A stretch of DNA of 64,000 nt from Eulemur rufifrons (GCF_041146395.1 NC_090989.1:219512843-219576842); one strand, 5' to 3'. Counted from the stretch's first letter, positions 20,801 to 30,550 are shown. Numbers and translations are program-made. The notes: generated by a model not told the origin, from the letters alone.

Positions 20801-23614
20801 TTTTTATGAAACAAATTTTAAAATAATAGGAAATGTTTTTAGAAAAATCCTTTAAATTCAATGCTCTGAATTGAGGTTTCCATTACAAAATATGTAGCCA
20901 TTTGTCCTAGAAGAATATTTTCTATTAAAGTGAAAGCTTGATGAGGATTGGGACACAATTTCCCTTGTCGGCACCTTGGCAACTTGAATGTCCCCTGATA
21001 ACAGTGTGTGCACTAAATGGATATGTGCCAACCAATAAACATTTTAATATGTAGGAATTCCAAAGCCCCCATAATTAACATCCACATTCAATTTTAAGAA
21101 AGTATGTCAAATTTCCTCTCCAACTGAGGCACTTGTACTATTGGATGTTACAACTTACCCTCTCTGTAGACTCTGTTAATTTCTCTGATTTCTTTGTTAT
21201 TTCTTGATGCCAAAATTTCAATCAGAGTATCTTCATCAGTTCCAAGGCCCTGCATTGAAAGAGAAGAAAAGAATAAATGAAGAAAAATCTTCACTCAAGA
21301 GAATCAACTAGTTTTTGTGTCCCCAAATTTGTTTGAATCTGTCATTTAGTATATTTCACCTATAATATTTAATAATCACAATAAACTCTATTATTATATA
21401 TTGTTCTAAAATGGGTTTATAGCCAATATTTGCGGTAAAGATATAAAAATGCAGATGTATGATTCATATAGTGACATGATAAAGTGGGTGTTATGTTTTC
21501 AAGCATTTATTAATTAATTTCATTGAATTATTGGTTCATTCATTCTTTGACTTTCCACTGACAGCCACCGTCCTGACTTTGAAGATACCACAGTACACAT
21601 AAGCAACTTGCCCTATACATTCCCTTGAAGAGAGGAGTTTTGCTTAAACCAGGTGATTTACCTTCATGGCAGCACGGAGTTCATCCGCGTCAAACCGTGC
21701 TGGAGTTTTTAGCAGAGCCAAAGCAACTTCCTCAAGGTGACCTGTAAGGGCTTTCTTCAGAGCTTCATCCAGGGGCTGTACAAAAAAGAATACAACCAGG
21801 CCTACTAATAAGTAATGTGCTAGGTTATACAACATGGTATTACCTGAATTTTTAGGTCATTTTACCACTGATCATCAAACCCAACTATTCTTTTAGAGCT
21901 TCTTCCCTTCACATACAAAAGTATACCAGATATTTAAGAATGTTATCTTAATCTTTTAGATCTAGAGGAAACAGAATAAAATTTAGTGAATTCATTGATA
22001 ACTTCTTAAAAGATAGGGTTCTTTATCTTTTACAGAAGGGAAAAAACAAGGATCCAAACACGGGGGAGGGGGGGAGGTTTACTACTCTTAGAAAACAGTA
22101 GTAAAATTACTTTTAAAATAATATATTAATAATGTTTCCAATGTTTCCAATCTTTGAGGTTTATACTTATCAAATAAGCAGTGTAATCAGACATTGACAT
22201 TATATAGTTTTCTAATTGCACTGCTTAAAAAAAAAAAAAAGAAAACAACTACCCATATTTGGTATAAAAGATAGAACTTATTTTTAAAGTCAAATTGTAT
22301 ATAAACTTTATATTTAGGCATTAAAAAGCTCAGTTTAAATTTTAGCAGAAGATACATTTCAATCAGAACGTATTCTTTATTGCCAATAGCAATCTTGATG
22401 TTTATGTTCAAATCAAAGATTTGTTTCCAGAATACCACATCTGCAAAGAACTTATGCCAAGATAACCAATGTATGAAACTAGTAAATTTGGTAAAATTGA
22501 TTCAATTACAACAAAGTGGATAAATACTGCAATCTGAGTCTTAGGAGTAATGGGAAAACAGTGGTTATAAACTGAGGAATTAGATAACTGTGCTTCAGAA
22601 TCCATGTTTAAGCATAAATATGACTGAAATTAAATATTTAAATTTATCACCCTAACCTACCTTTCCTTTTTCCTGGAGATATGCTGCTTTGATCTGTTGA
22701 CGCTGTGCATTGTTTCTCTTAGTTAATATGTCAATGATAGTTGCTTCATCCACACCTAGAAATAAAAGGACACTAGCTTTTAATATCAATTTTCTTTATT
22801 ATCTATTATCTATATCTATCTATTATCTATCTATCTATCATTATTGAGATGCTCCAAATGAACTAAGAAATATATTTAATAAATTATTTCAGCCTAGGAA
22901 ATAGATGCTATACTACATATCAAAGAAACACTTAGGATGATATTTCATTTATTTGAACCAGAAATGAAGAGGCAATTAACTTTTCCTTCAGTGTTGCAGT
23001 GTTTGATCCTAATGCAAACTCTACATGTGAGCAGTGATGTTGATTTCAGCACTGAGTTTCTGCTAGAAATGAGCTGGTAAGGATGCCTGTTGTAGCAACA
23101 GAGATTCCATTTATTTGACCAAAATTTTCTGAGTGCTGAGAAGGGAAATATATTTTCATTTGACAAAAAAAAAAAAAAAGTCTTTTTGTCTTCAAAATGA
23201 AACAGACTTTCCATTGCTCACATCTGGTTTTTAATTTTTACTTTCTCTTTTAATTCTGGGATCATGTCTGATTTTTGATAACCATTCAAATAGCCGTTCT
23301 GAAGTGTCCAAGAGGTATCTGTTTTGAGGAAACACAATTACCTTTAACTGTTATGGCTTTGTGCAATGCAGCAACATCTGCAGATGGATCGAAGGTAGGA
23401 TAGGGGCTCACTGCTGACCCAGGACCACCTTTGGACGATTTCACAGTTGTCTAAGGATCAGAGAGAAAGAAATTAATGTCCATTTATTGATAGCAATTTC
23501 TATTTTAATACTGTAATAATTGAATCATTTTATTATCACTTTACTTACAACGTATTCCTGCTCTACGTTGTCAATAAACCAGGCCTGCTTGAGGAATTCT
23601 GATACCATTGCCAT
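11829..23614 (-). CDS. ANXA1: Annexin A1 (lipocortin I), complete 346-residue CDS in 12 coding exons
   Basis: Calcium-dependent phospholipid-binding protein of cytosol, membrane and extracellular space, known as a glucocorticoid-induced anti-inflammatory mediator whose N-terminal peptide acts on formyl-peptide receptors. The coding order on the minus strand is 23614-23549, 23450-23342, 22755-22661, 21775-21662, 21249-21159, 19217-19138, 18525-18469, 16620-16527, 15634-15539, 14389-14331, 12926-12804, 11885-11829. Phase is kept at every junction and the total is 346 codons plus TAA. The start is the first ATG of exon 2 and gives the family N-terminus [12 protein letters not shown]. Four annexin repeats follow at about residues 46-113, 118-185, 202-275 and 277-345. 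Type II calcium ligands are visible: M127/G129/G131 with D171, G215 with D253, and G288/G290 with E330. Cysteines 263, 270, 324 and 343 are kept. From memory it differs from human ANXA1 at roughly twenty positions, with no frameshift or premature stop, so this is a functional gene and not a retrocopy. Confidence 0.97.
12804..12926 (-). CDS. ANXA1: ANXA1 exon 12 (codons 288-328)
   Basis: 123 bases, phase 0 at both ends, acceptor TTTTGGCCAG and donor GTATGT. It opens with the GVGT type II calcium loop of repeat 4 and includes [15 protein letters not shown]. Cys324, in SLCQAIL, is one of the cysteines implicated in disulphide formation in this protein. Confidence 0.95.
13250..13590 (+). repeat. 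Old LINE-like repeat (L2-type coding or 3' part) in ANXA1 intron 11
   Basis: CTTCTGTTGCTCTTAGGATA, CATCAAGCCTGTGTACCTGT and CTCCTCTTGGCCCACCATTG resemble an ancient mammalian repeat found widely as CATTGCCTACAGGATAAAGT. The family assignment is tentative. Confidence 0.4.
14331..14389 (-). CDS. ANXA1: ANXA1 exon 11 (codons 268-287)
   Basis: 59 bases, acceptor TTTCTTACAG and donor GTAGGT. It encodes [20 protein letters not shown], crossing from repeat 3 to repeat 4. Cys270 and Met286 are present. It ends in phase 0. Confidence 0.95.
14706..14809. repeat. Perfect tandem duplication, 55-bp period, in ANXA1 intron 10
   Basis: The 49 bases from 14706 (GTGTTAAAGGCTATACAAAT onward) recur without mismatch from 14761. 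The short linker AACCAGTGG resembles the AACCAGCAGG before the first copy. Confidence 0.95.
14885..15056 (+). mobile_element. MER5A-like hAT (Charlie-type) DNA transposon remnant
   Basis: GAAATGCAGAACCCAGGCCC, CCTACTGAATCAGAATTTGT, TTAACAAGATTTCCGGGAG and GTTTGAGAAACACGGTCTG are near-diagnostic of MER5A. It lies in ANXA1 intron 10. Confidence 0.85.
15070..15230 (+). mobile_element. Second MER5-like remnant
   Basis: CGTCTGAATAACCTGGGAAA, CTTTAAAAAGTATAAATTTT and CTACTGAATCAGAGAATCTC resemble the same family as the neighbouring MER5A copy, more diverged, and trail into unique sequence. Confidence 0.6.
15539..15634 (-). CDS. ANXA1: ANXA1 exon 10 (codons 236-268, last codon split)
   Basis: 96 bases, acceptor AATATTCAG and donor GTATGT. 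It encodes [20 protein letters not shown] and the body of repeat 3, including Asp253, the acidic calcium ligand, and Cys263. Both the first and last codons are split. Confidence 0.95.
16527..16620 (-). CDS. ANXA1: ANXA1 exon 9 (codons 205-236, last codon split)
   Basis: 94 bases, acceptor CATTGACAG and donor GTGACC, the weakest donor in the gene (no A at +3 and no G at +5). It encodes [17 protein letters not shown] and the first half of repeat 3, including the KGT calcium loop with Gly215. The last base begins the Val236 codon. Confidence 0.94.
16735..16870 (+). repeat. L2 LINE 3' end in ANXA1 intron 8/exon 9 flank
   Basis: TAAGATTACAAGTTCTTTAA, AACAGGGACCTTATTTTGTT, GGTGCCTTGTAAACACTGG and TGTTTGCAGAATAAATG follow the L2 3' terminal pattern. 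Confidence 0.65.
17030..17160 (+). repeat. MIR SINE remnant in ANXA1 intron 8
   Basis: CTGGATTCAAATTCTGACTT, GTAATCTTAGACAAATAATT and AATGAGCAGGATAATCCCTG are diverged MIR core. Confidence 0.65.
17425..17570 (+). repeat. L2 LINE remnant in ANXA1 intron 8
   Basis: TTTATTCAACAAAACATTAA, TGCCTATTATGTGCATGACA and GTGGACAAATAAATTTCCAT follow the L2 pattern. Confidence 0.6.
17620..17933 (+). mobile_element. Alu SINE in ANXA1 intron 8, antisense to the gene
   Basis: Dimeric Alu: GATGGCTCGCACCTGTAATC, GACCAGCCTGAGCAAGAGTG, GGGAGGCTGAGGCAAGAGG and GCGACAGAGTGAGACTCTGT, then an A-rich tail. An 8-base duplication, AAATTCCA, flanks it. The GAGCAAGAGTGAGACC left arm is typical of strepsirrhine or AluJ-like copies. 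Confidence 0.92.
18469..18525 (-). CDS. ANXA1: ANXA1 exon 8 (codons 186-204)
   Basis: 57 bases, phase 0 at both ends, acceptor TTTCTTTCAG and donor GTAAGC. It encodes [19 protein letters not shown], the linker between repeats 2 and 3. From memory, human has Phe where this has Leu at the seventh residue. Confidence 0.95.
18678..19091 (+). mobile_element. MaLR LTR, MST-like, in ANXA1 intron 7
   Basis: ATGGTTTGGATGTTTGTCCT, TGGGAAGTGTTTGGGTTGTG, AGTGAGTTCTCACTCTGTTC, AGAGCCTGGCACCTCCCCCA and CTTTATAAATTTTCCAGCC define an MST-like LTR in antisense to ANXA1. It fills about two thirds of the 612-base intron and ends 47 bases from the exon 7 donor. Confidence 0.78.
19138..19217 (-). CDS. ANXA1: ANXA1 exon 7 (codons 159-185)
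   Basis: 80 bases, acceptor TTTTTCTCAG and a weaker donor, GTACAA. It encodes [19 protein letters not shown] and the rest of repeat 2, including Asp171, the acidic partner of the GLGT calcium loop in exon 6. An MST-like LTR begins about 47 bases past the donor in intron 7 and a second lies in intron 6, so this exon is bracketed by LTRs. Confidence 0.95.
19741..20165 (+). mobile_element. MaLR LTR, MST-like, in ANXA1 intron 6
   Basis: TGCTATGGATATTTGGCCTA, TGATGTTGAAATTTGACCCT, GGAGTGAGTTCTCACTTGTA, CCAGAAGCAGATGCCAGGGC and CTTTATAAATTACCCAGCCT match the same LTR family in the same orientation as 18678-19091. No internal region lies between them, only exon 7, so these are separate solo LTRs. 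Confidence 0.78.
20930..21050 (+). repeat. L2 LINE 3' end in ANXA1 intron 6
   Basis: AGCTTGATGAGGATTGGGAC, GTGTGCACTAAATGGATATG and CCAACCAATAAACATT resemble a diverged L2 terminus. Confidence 0.4.
21159..21249 (-). CDS. ANXA1: ANXA1 exon 6 (codons 129-159, last codon split)
   Basis: 91 bases, acceptor CAATGCAG and donor GTAAGT. It opens with [16 protein letters not shown], the GxGT signature of a type II annexin calcium site. The last base begins the split codon for Glu159. Confidence 0.95.
21662..21775 (-). CDS. ANXA1: ANXA1 exon 5 (codons 91-128)
   Basis: 114 bases, phase 0 at both ends, acceptor TTTGTACAG and donor GTAAAT. It encodes the end of repeat 1 ([19 protein letters not shown]) and the start of repeat 2 ([11 protein letters not shown]). 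Met127, a backbone calcium ligand of the repeat 2 type II site, is the penultimate residue. Confidence 0.95.
22661..22755 (-). CDS. ANXA1: ANXA1 exon 4 (codons 59-90)
   Basis: 95 bases. The acceptor TTTCTAG ends at 22756 and the donor is GTAGGT. It encodes the first half of repeat 1, [18 protein letters not shown] onward, including the GVDE loop that acts as a calcium site in this family. It completes Gly59 and ends in phase 0 after Lys90. Confidence 0.95.
22798..22840. repeat. TATC tetranucleotide microsatellite in ANXA1 intron 3
   Basis: Imperfect TATC/TATTATC array ending with three to four pure TATC units. It begins about 40 bases from the exon 4 acceptor. Confidence 0.85.
23342..23450 (-). 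CDS. ANXA1: ANXA1 exon 3 (codons 23-59, last codon split)
   Basis: 109 bases between acceptor CCTTAG and donor GTAATT. It encodes [14 protein letters not shown] and the start of annexin repeat 1 (DVAALHKAI). Thr24, Ser27 and Ser28, known kinase targets, are present. Residue 23 is Thr where human has Gln (from memory). The last base is the first base of the split codon for Gly59. Confidence 0.95.
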
Positions 23615-23628
23615 TTTTACGGAAGTGT
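23549..23628 (-). CDS. ANXA1: ANXA1 exon 2 (start codon; codons 1-22)
   Basis: The acceptor TTTCTTTCCAG ends at 23629, followed by 14 bases of 5' UTR. The ATG is at 23614-23612 and the coding part runs to 23549, then donor GTAAGT. It encodes the first 22 residues of the regulatory N-terminus: Ser5 and Tyr21 (known phosphorylation sites) and Trp12 are present. Relative to the human sequence from memory, residues 15 and 17 are Asp and Val in place of Glu and Glu. The exon ends in phase 0, and intron 2 is only 98 bases. Confidence 0.95.
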
Positions 23629-26600
23629 CTGGAAAGAAAATTAGTAGATGCTTTACAAAACTAACGCACCCCGCACAAACACGCCCCACTTACACACAGA
23701 GGACGCACCGTTATAAAACAGCCTTGCCCCTATTTTCCAGGGTTACATTTAGGAGCATAAAGAACTGCAAGACGTAAGTTTTTTAAAAGGAATGTCTTAC
23801 CCCTAAAAAGAAACACAGAGCCTCCGCTCAGAAACTGAGCTCCTTCTTGGCATATTCAGTCCTAAACTTTAGAGATCAGACAACTACTGCAAGTAAGCAC
23901 ATAGGCTAAAGAGAGGAGCTGGTCTTCCTTCACTTCACTGTTCTAAATTTATAGACAACCCACTATATGCAAAGCCCTGAGGGTACAAAAACAGCGAATT
24001 ATCATCCTCTGCCTTGGGAACTCAGAGCTAGTGTGTTCTCTTCAGAGAAAACACAAAGGCTAAGGAAAATTCTTAGAGGAGGCCCGGGCTGAGGGAAGCC
24101 TCCCTTGAAATGAGTCAAGGTTAAGCTGGCAGAGAAGTTAAAAGAGGACAAAATGGAGAGAAGTTTGTCATATTTGAGAAGCTGAAAGGAGTTTGCTGGA
24201 GCAAGAGATGTTGGCAGAAGCTGGAACCTTTGGGAAAACATTAATGGCTTTTTAAAAAGAAAGCAGCATGATTTGACTTCCATTTCAGAACGATCGTTCC
24301 TGCTGTATCACGGAGAATTGCTAAGAGATAGGCAAGATGGAAGATTAGAGCCCATTCAGCAGCCATTACGGAATCTATGCAGCATTAATGAGGGCCTGTA
24401 ATGGCTAGAGAAAAGGCATAACATTTGTCTATATAGGTAAAATAGTTGCTGACAATCTGCAGGAGGGATTCAGATTCAAAACTATCTGTAAAATGGTATC
24501 TGGGTGATAGCTCTCCCCAGATAATTCAGTTTCTTTTTCTAATTCTTAGTACAAAATTATTTCAGCACTTGGAGTAATTTCTATTCTCACATTTCTTCCT
24601 ATTTGAGCTGTCTAAATACTAGTCCTACATGTTTTTCTACCCAACACCAAAAAAAAAAAAAAAAAACAGGAAAAGGATAATTTGATACCAAGTTTTTTGT
24701 TCTAACAGGAAGCATCGGGGTGAAATTGTAATATGCATACCCTTTTGGCAAACTCTATCTTAAAGGAAATTTCTTAAGTTGGTTTGACAATATTTTCATT
24801 TAATGAGACACATATATTTTTAAAACCTGGGGTATATTAAAAATTAATGTGTTGTCTGTTTTCTACAGACACGCATATACACACACACACGCATACACAC
24901 ACTCACACACACACACACACAGCCATCAATGATCGTTTTTATCTGGGGATGTGTTGCTCCGAGCCTGTATTCGAGGTCCACACAGATCTCTCCCTCCGTA
25001 TCCTTTTGTTTCATTCCTCTACTGTCATGAATACTTGTGAGGGAGATTGGAAAGATAATGTTGCGGTTTTAAATTCTTGATGGGAACCTAAATGACTCAC
25101 GAGGAGGGGTAGTAAAACCCATAACCTGATTCCTTAGCAACATGTTCAGACAAAGTGTCTCAGTTCACACCTGCTTAAAAATAACTGCAGTTCCAAGCAA
25201 TAAGATTAAATGCATGAGGTAAATTATAGCCAAAGCAGAAACTATCTCCACTTAATTATCACGAGGATTGTTCAAATTACTATTCTGTCATCTGTAGGAA
25301 GAACCAGTATTTTGAGCATTCATTTAAAGTAATCTCTCTCCCTCCAGTAATGGATAAATTTAAAGTTGTTTCCTGAGGTAAAGTTATGATGTGCAATTTT
25401 GCACAAAGTTTTATTTCCCGTTAGGGTCTGATCTGGTGCAACTGCTGTTGCCACATGGAGTTTCATATTCCAGCTGCTTAATTGCTACACCCAAAACTTC
25501 AAAGCAATTCTGGCAAAGTTTCATGTATTCAAAATTGCTATTTTCATCATCTCATTCATGCCCTTGATAAGTAGAATCTTCAAAATGAGTGATATAATGG
25601 GTCACTTGGCAAAATACAACTCCCTCACTTATAAAAACATGTTGAATAATTAATTTCACTGTTTTCAATTAGGAAAGAAAAACTTCAAACGAGAGCAAAG
25701 CAAAGACTAAAGATATTGCCAAATATAATATTAAAAGTGAGTCCTACAACTTCAAAATAAAGTTTAGGGAAACTTTTCTGTACTTCACTAGTGTTTTAGT
25801 TCTAAAAAGCATTTTTTATAATGAGCAATTTCTTAAAAAAAAAAAACCGAGAAAGCCTAGGATAATAATGATATTGTTATATTAATTACGTAACACAAAA
25901 TAACAAAAAATAAGGAAGTTGAGCCATTTGTTTGACACCAGAGAGTGTCCTTTTCTAAGACAGCTTTGTGACTTACATCTTCTGAGTTCCTACATTTTAG
26001 TCTGAATTATTTGGATGGCCTAAAAGGATAGTCTGGTAAGGAAAAGCAGCCAGCATAGAACCTTCCTCAGGAAATCAATTAGAGGAAAATGGACCTGGAA
26101 TTCAGCCAAATTCACCACTAACTCTTAGCAAAGTTTAACGACACAAGCATTATGGCAGGATGTAAGAAATTGCTCTAAAGGAAACAGATTTTATCATGTC
26201 TTGTTAGTTAAGTGCCCAAAGCTAACTGCATGTATTAGCAGACCTGCTGAATAGTTGTGACACATACCACAGCAAAAAAATATTTTGGACAAATTTTATT
26301 GCTAAACCATCCTGACTGTTTAATATCTACACTCAGCAGGAAAACCAGCCTAACAAAGTGAGTACACAAAAGGTTTTCTTTTCTTCCGACTTTTTCTTGT
26401 AATGGTTAAAGTTGTGCTAGGTTTTTAGGAGCCTATTCCTTTGACTTATTTTAGCTCAATATAGATTTCAACTATCTACCACTGAGCTCTAAAATCCAGT
26501 TTATCTCAGTGTTTATCATCAGCTAATTTGAAGATGAAATTGGACATTTATAAATAGGCTGACATATGGAAATTAACAATATTCCACATTTCTTTTAATT

Positions 26601-29510
26601 AATTATCTTTTTAGAAACATGCATTGCCTACTGGTCTCAGTTTATCTGTGAATTCAATGTGTGGCTTTCTAAAGATTTACAGTTTTTGTGTATTTATGTG
26701 TCTTAAGAGAGCCCTCGTTAATTTTTCCATCTCTGTCAGCCTTATGAAAGGCTACTTCCAGAATTTGCAACAGAAGAAGCTGAGTTTTGTAGTTTATTAT
26801 ACCTTCCACTTACAATCTAGAACTATGAAAGTTTTATAATTATGGTAGCAGCAACTACTAGTCCTTGCATGGAACAACAGCCGTATCGTCAACATGTCCC
26901 TTTTCTATCTGGAAAAACTGAGTGTAACTTTTACACAGTCTCCTAGCTAGTAGTGGCAAGAATCAAGACATAAATCCATGCCTTCTGATGCCAAAGTATT
27001 ACATAGTCTTTTAAATTAGTGAGCAAAATGACAATGACAAGATCAATGTTATTTTTAACAACTTACACGTGAGAATCACATTCATTAATAGTCAACCCAT
27101 GAAGAAAGACTATGGCAGGTTTCACCCTAGCCCTAGGTAGTTTATTTTCAAATGCTTTGCCTTGTACATAGTTTTTCCTTAATATGCATTTCACAAGTTC
27201 TTCCCACACCTTTCCTTGTGGGAGCAGACAATTAGACTATACGATAATATGACTTATAAAGCAGCAATTTATGGGAGGTAGCCTCACTAATGTTTTGCTT
27301 CTAGGCTTTTGGACAGGGTGTTCCCGTTGCCCGGAATCCTCGTGTCTCCTCCACACTCACTTCTCATTGCCTCACTAATTGCTGCTTCTAAATGAGGTCT
27401 CAGCATAGATCTCATCATATCTCCCAGAAAGCCTTCATTAGTTCCTCAGCAACGGATCTGGTGACCTTCCATGCTCTCCCACAGCATCCTGACCTTACCC
27501 CTACACCAGCCCCATCATTCTGCATTGTCACTTGCTATTCCCATATTTCTATTGCCAGGAGCATTGCATGAGAGCAGTCCTAATATACTATTCATTACAT
27601 ACCTTCAATCTGTGGTTAAATGCCTTGTATTTAGTATGTTAATAAGGATTATGGAATTAATAACTAGTGTATCATTGCTATTATCTTAGAAAATATATCT
27701 GTACTAATTTAATAAACATCTTCAAGCCACAACTATGGGATATAAAAATAAGAATTTAACTGTTGCGGACCTTACTTTGATTCTCTTTCTCTGGTGATTT
27801 GACCTCAAGAAAACACTTAACTTCTCCAGAGTGTCTTCAGTTGTAAAATAAAAATGTTGAAGTAAATAGTGTCTAAGATCCATTGCAACTGTGAAGTACC
27901 AATCTTAAATTTCACCTCAAGTCAATGAAGATGAAGAAAATTGGCATAATGGAGGAAGGCATTATATACATTAGATCTGTTCTGATCTTCCTGATAAAAA
28001 TCTATTTGATTTTAAAGGAACAGGAAATAGTTAACTTCAAAAACTGTTTATGGTTTATAATAAGGTACATTGATTTAGCTCTGCTTTTAAATATGTCATA
28101 AATTAATCAGTCTAGAGAGAATGAAGAACAACCAGCTCAGCCAACTAATGTCATATACAGAACTCAACCTTTGTGGACCTTTTGGTTTAAAAAGTATTTA
28201 ATAAGTGTGAAACTCTGACAGGTTCCTTAGTAATGTAAATTATTTTGTCAACAGCAGTCAAATATTGGCTGTCTGCCAGATGTGGTTGAGACTGGAGCTA
28301 GGGTGGTAAATAACTTCTGTGGAAGAGGCCATTGCAGAATTATGAAACCAGCATTTTACCACATTTGACTCATTTGCAATATGCCTTGTCTTACAGTTGC
28401 CAAAATATGTTCCTGAGGAAACAGGGGAACATTGCTTTTTTGTAGTCCACACAGACTTTCAGGCATAAATAAGACAAGAAAAAGTACATCTTCATTAGCT
28501 AGCATTAAACTTTAGAAATCAGTTTAATGTTTAATTAACATTTAAAAAGGACTAAGAGAAAAATCCTTGGAAGAACATTTGTAATGAACAATAATAGCCA
28601 GATATATGGTTATGGTTCATAATCTCTCACTTTTGCAAACATATCCATCCAACACCAGTAAAAACTCTTCTGTAGATTTGGTTTGTGCTTTTCTAAGGAG
28701 TTTTATGGCCATTAGTCCATTCAACAATCAAGTAGAATAGTTTTTAGAGGGCCCCACTGGCATTCCCATGGGATAACATATCTGACATCACCAGGAAATA
28801 TTTCTTTTCCCTTTAGGTTTTCAAATAAGCGCTTGCAAAGCCTGTCTATGACACAGAGCCTACAGGAAAAGGAATGTGGTCACACCCTCTTTAAATGAAA
28901 CAAGTAATAAGCGGATCTTCTTATTTTAAACGGCATGAGTAAACGTAACATTAATTTCAAAATGTTAATTAAAAGGGCATGATTACCACTATGAGGTCTG
29001 ACTCTATTTAGTTTTCCTTACAGAGGAAAATAAATTCAGAAAGTCCTGCTATTTTGAAACAGTTCCTTGCCACCCACCTCTGCCACTTCTGTTTTCCTGG
29101 CCCCCTCAAGCACCCACCCTCCCATCCTGATCTCCCTGTAAGACACACACAGCTCTTGGAAACTCACACTCCAAGGAGGAGGAAAGGAAAGGAAAAACAC
29201 ATTCTTTTAAGGCCACCAGAAAAGCACATTCTTTCCTTCTTTTCCATGGTAACTCACCAACAGTACAATAAGCTAGTATTAAGCAAACTTACCATACTTT
29301 AAAAATTATATTTCTTTGCTAAGTAAAACAAAACATTACAATTTGTAAATCCTAAAATATAAAATATTCAGTGTAATTCTACAGAAAGATTTATCAAAGC
29401 ATAATATATGCAACTAGCCATAAATGCTATAGAAGAAGTAACATTTAACATAGTTATGAGAAAAGTTTTCAAAACAACCAAAACTAACTAAAAGGAAACC
29501 CAAGTCTTAC
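23629..29510 (-). other. ANXA1 intron 1 (about 5.9 kb)
   Basis: The largest intron, running from donor GTAAGA at 29510 to acceptor CCAG at 23629. It contains a CA-repeat (24868-24922), an A-run (24651-24666), an old L2-like stretch near 27300-27500, and an AP-1-like TGACTCA at 25093-25099 next to a 24-base segment repeated upstream of the promoter. I recognise no other repeat or gene in the rest. Confidence 0.85.
24868..24922. repeat. CA dinucleotide microsatellite in ANXA1 intron 1
   Basis: Interrupted CA repeat (ACACGCATATACACACACAC and similar), longest pure run near 24902-24920. Confidence 0.92.
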
Positions 29511-29570
29511 CTAAGTTTCTACCTTCTTCCAGAGCACTAAAGAGAGATTCTTCTCTGAAGGTTTCACTCT
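29511..29570 (-). other. ANXA1: ANXA1 exon 1, non-coding 5' UTR
   Basis: Read on the minus strand, this 60-base stretch resembles the human ANXA1 leader as I recall it (GTGAAACCTTCAGAGAAGAA followed by a CTCTCTTTAG-like stretch). It ends at a clear donor, CTTAG|GTAAGAC, at 29511/29510. The 5' end is inferred from the TATA box about 27-29 bases upstream and by alignment to the remembered human start, so it is uncertain by a few bases. Intron 1 is about 5.9 kb (29510-23629). Confidence 0.8.
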
Positions 29571-29590
29571 AGCAGTGCTGGGACTTCTGA

Positions 29591-29597
29591 TTTTATA
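29591..29597 (-). promoter_or_regulatory. TATA box of the ANXA1 promoter
   Basis: TATAAAA is read on the minus strand from 29597 to 29591, with its first base 27-29 bases before the inferred transcription start. This is the usual spacing for a TATA-driven RNA polymerase II promoter and fits the known TATA-containing ANXA1 promoter. Confidence 0.8.
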
Positions 29598-29638
29598 GAA
29601 GTTGAAGGGAGGCCACACCTAGCAACCAGAAGTTAGTC

Positions 29639-29643
29639 ATTGG
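29639..29643 (-). promoter_or_regulatory. CCAAT box of the ANXA1 promoter
   Basis: ATTGG on the plus strand reads CCAAT on the gene strand, about 70 bases upstream of the inferred start. This is the classical position for an NF-Y/CCAAT element; binding is inferred from position and motif only. Confidence 0.55.
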
Positions 29644-30473
29644 CTGCCTTCTGTTTGAAGTACAAGGCTCAGCTTTGTCCAAAAACAAAGTGAAACAAGT
29701 CTTGCACAACTACTCACTAAACCAACTCAGCCTGTAGCACAAAGGAAAAGAAACGGGAAGGACAGATTTTGCCCCCTCTTTATTTAGCATCTTTTTTTTC
29801 CCCAGAGGTACTAGAATACAATAGATTTTCAAGTATAACTCACAAGGAGTAAAACCCATAACCTGATTCCTCTTCACTATCAGATTCTACACTACAGTAG
29901 CAGAAATAAATATGGAGTGAAAATGTAGCATACAGTGATTGCTTTTAACTATCTTTTTTTTCCCCCTTTCCTTCTCTTTCTTTAGTTTATGTTCTCTCTC
30001 TATTTGTAAAGTCAGGAAGCCGATGAATCATCGTCTTCTAGAAACAACAAGAATGGTGAGTCATATCTCTGGAGCTGCAGTATGTGGCATTTCACTCACA
30101 CAAAGCGTTTAACCCATGATGATCCCTGTTATTAATGATAATATATTTTCTGTATTCATTTATTTCTACAAATCTAACTTGACACTATTATTGTGGAGGG
30201 AAGAAAATGCCAACAGATCATTCACAGTAATATTCCTATATTATTAGTGACTTTCTTTTCTTTTTATGTTTGGGAGTTTCACTTGCCTTTAGAGTTACAT
30301 CTGGCAGTTAATTTTGGAAAAATGTTCTTTTAACTTTTTTTCCCTTAATTCCTCCACAAGTACCATGTTTATTGTTGCTTTTATAGGTTTGCCCATGCAT
30401 TACAGATCCAAATATTATAAAGCAATTCCACTCAGTTTATACTACTGGTAACAACAAAAACACCAAAATGAGA

Positions 30474-30550
30474 CTATATATATGTGTATGTGTATATATA
30501 TCACACACACATACATACATATATATACACACATATATACATATATATAT
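30474..30550. repeat. Compound alternating purine-pyrimidine tract (TA/TG/CA)
   Basis: Runs of TATATATATGTGTATGTGTA, then CACACACACATACATACATA and ATATATACACACATATATAC, about 0.9 kb upstream of the ANXA1 start. Confidence 0.9.

Noticed and set aside
22798..22840. CRISPR-like repeat array
   Set aside because: Simple TATC microsatellite; no spacers, and the genome is mammalian.
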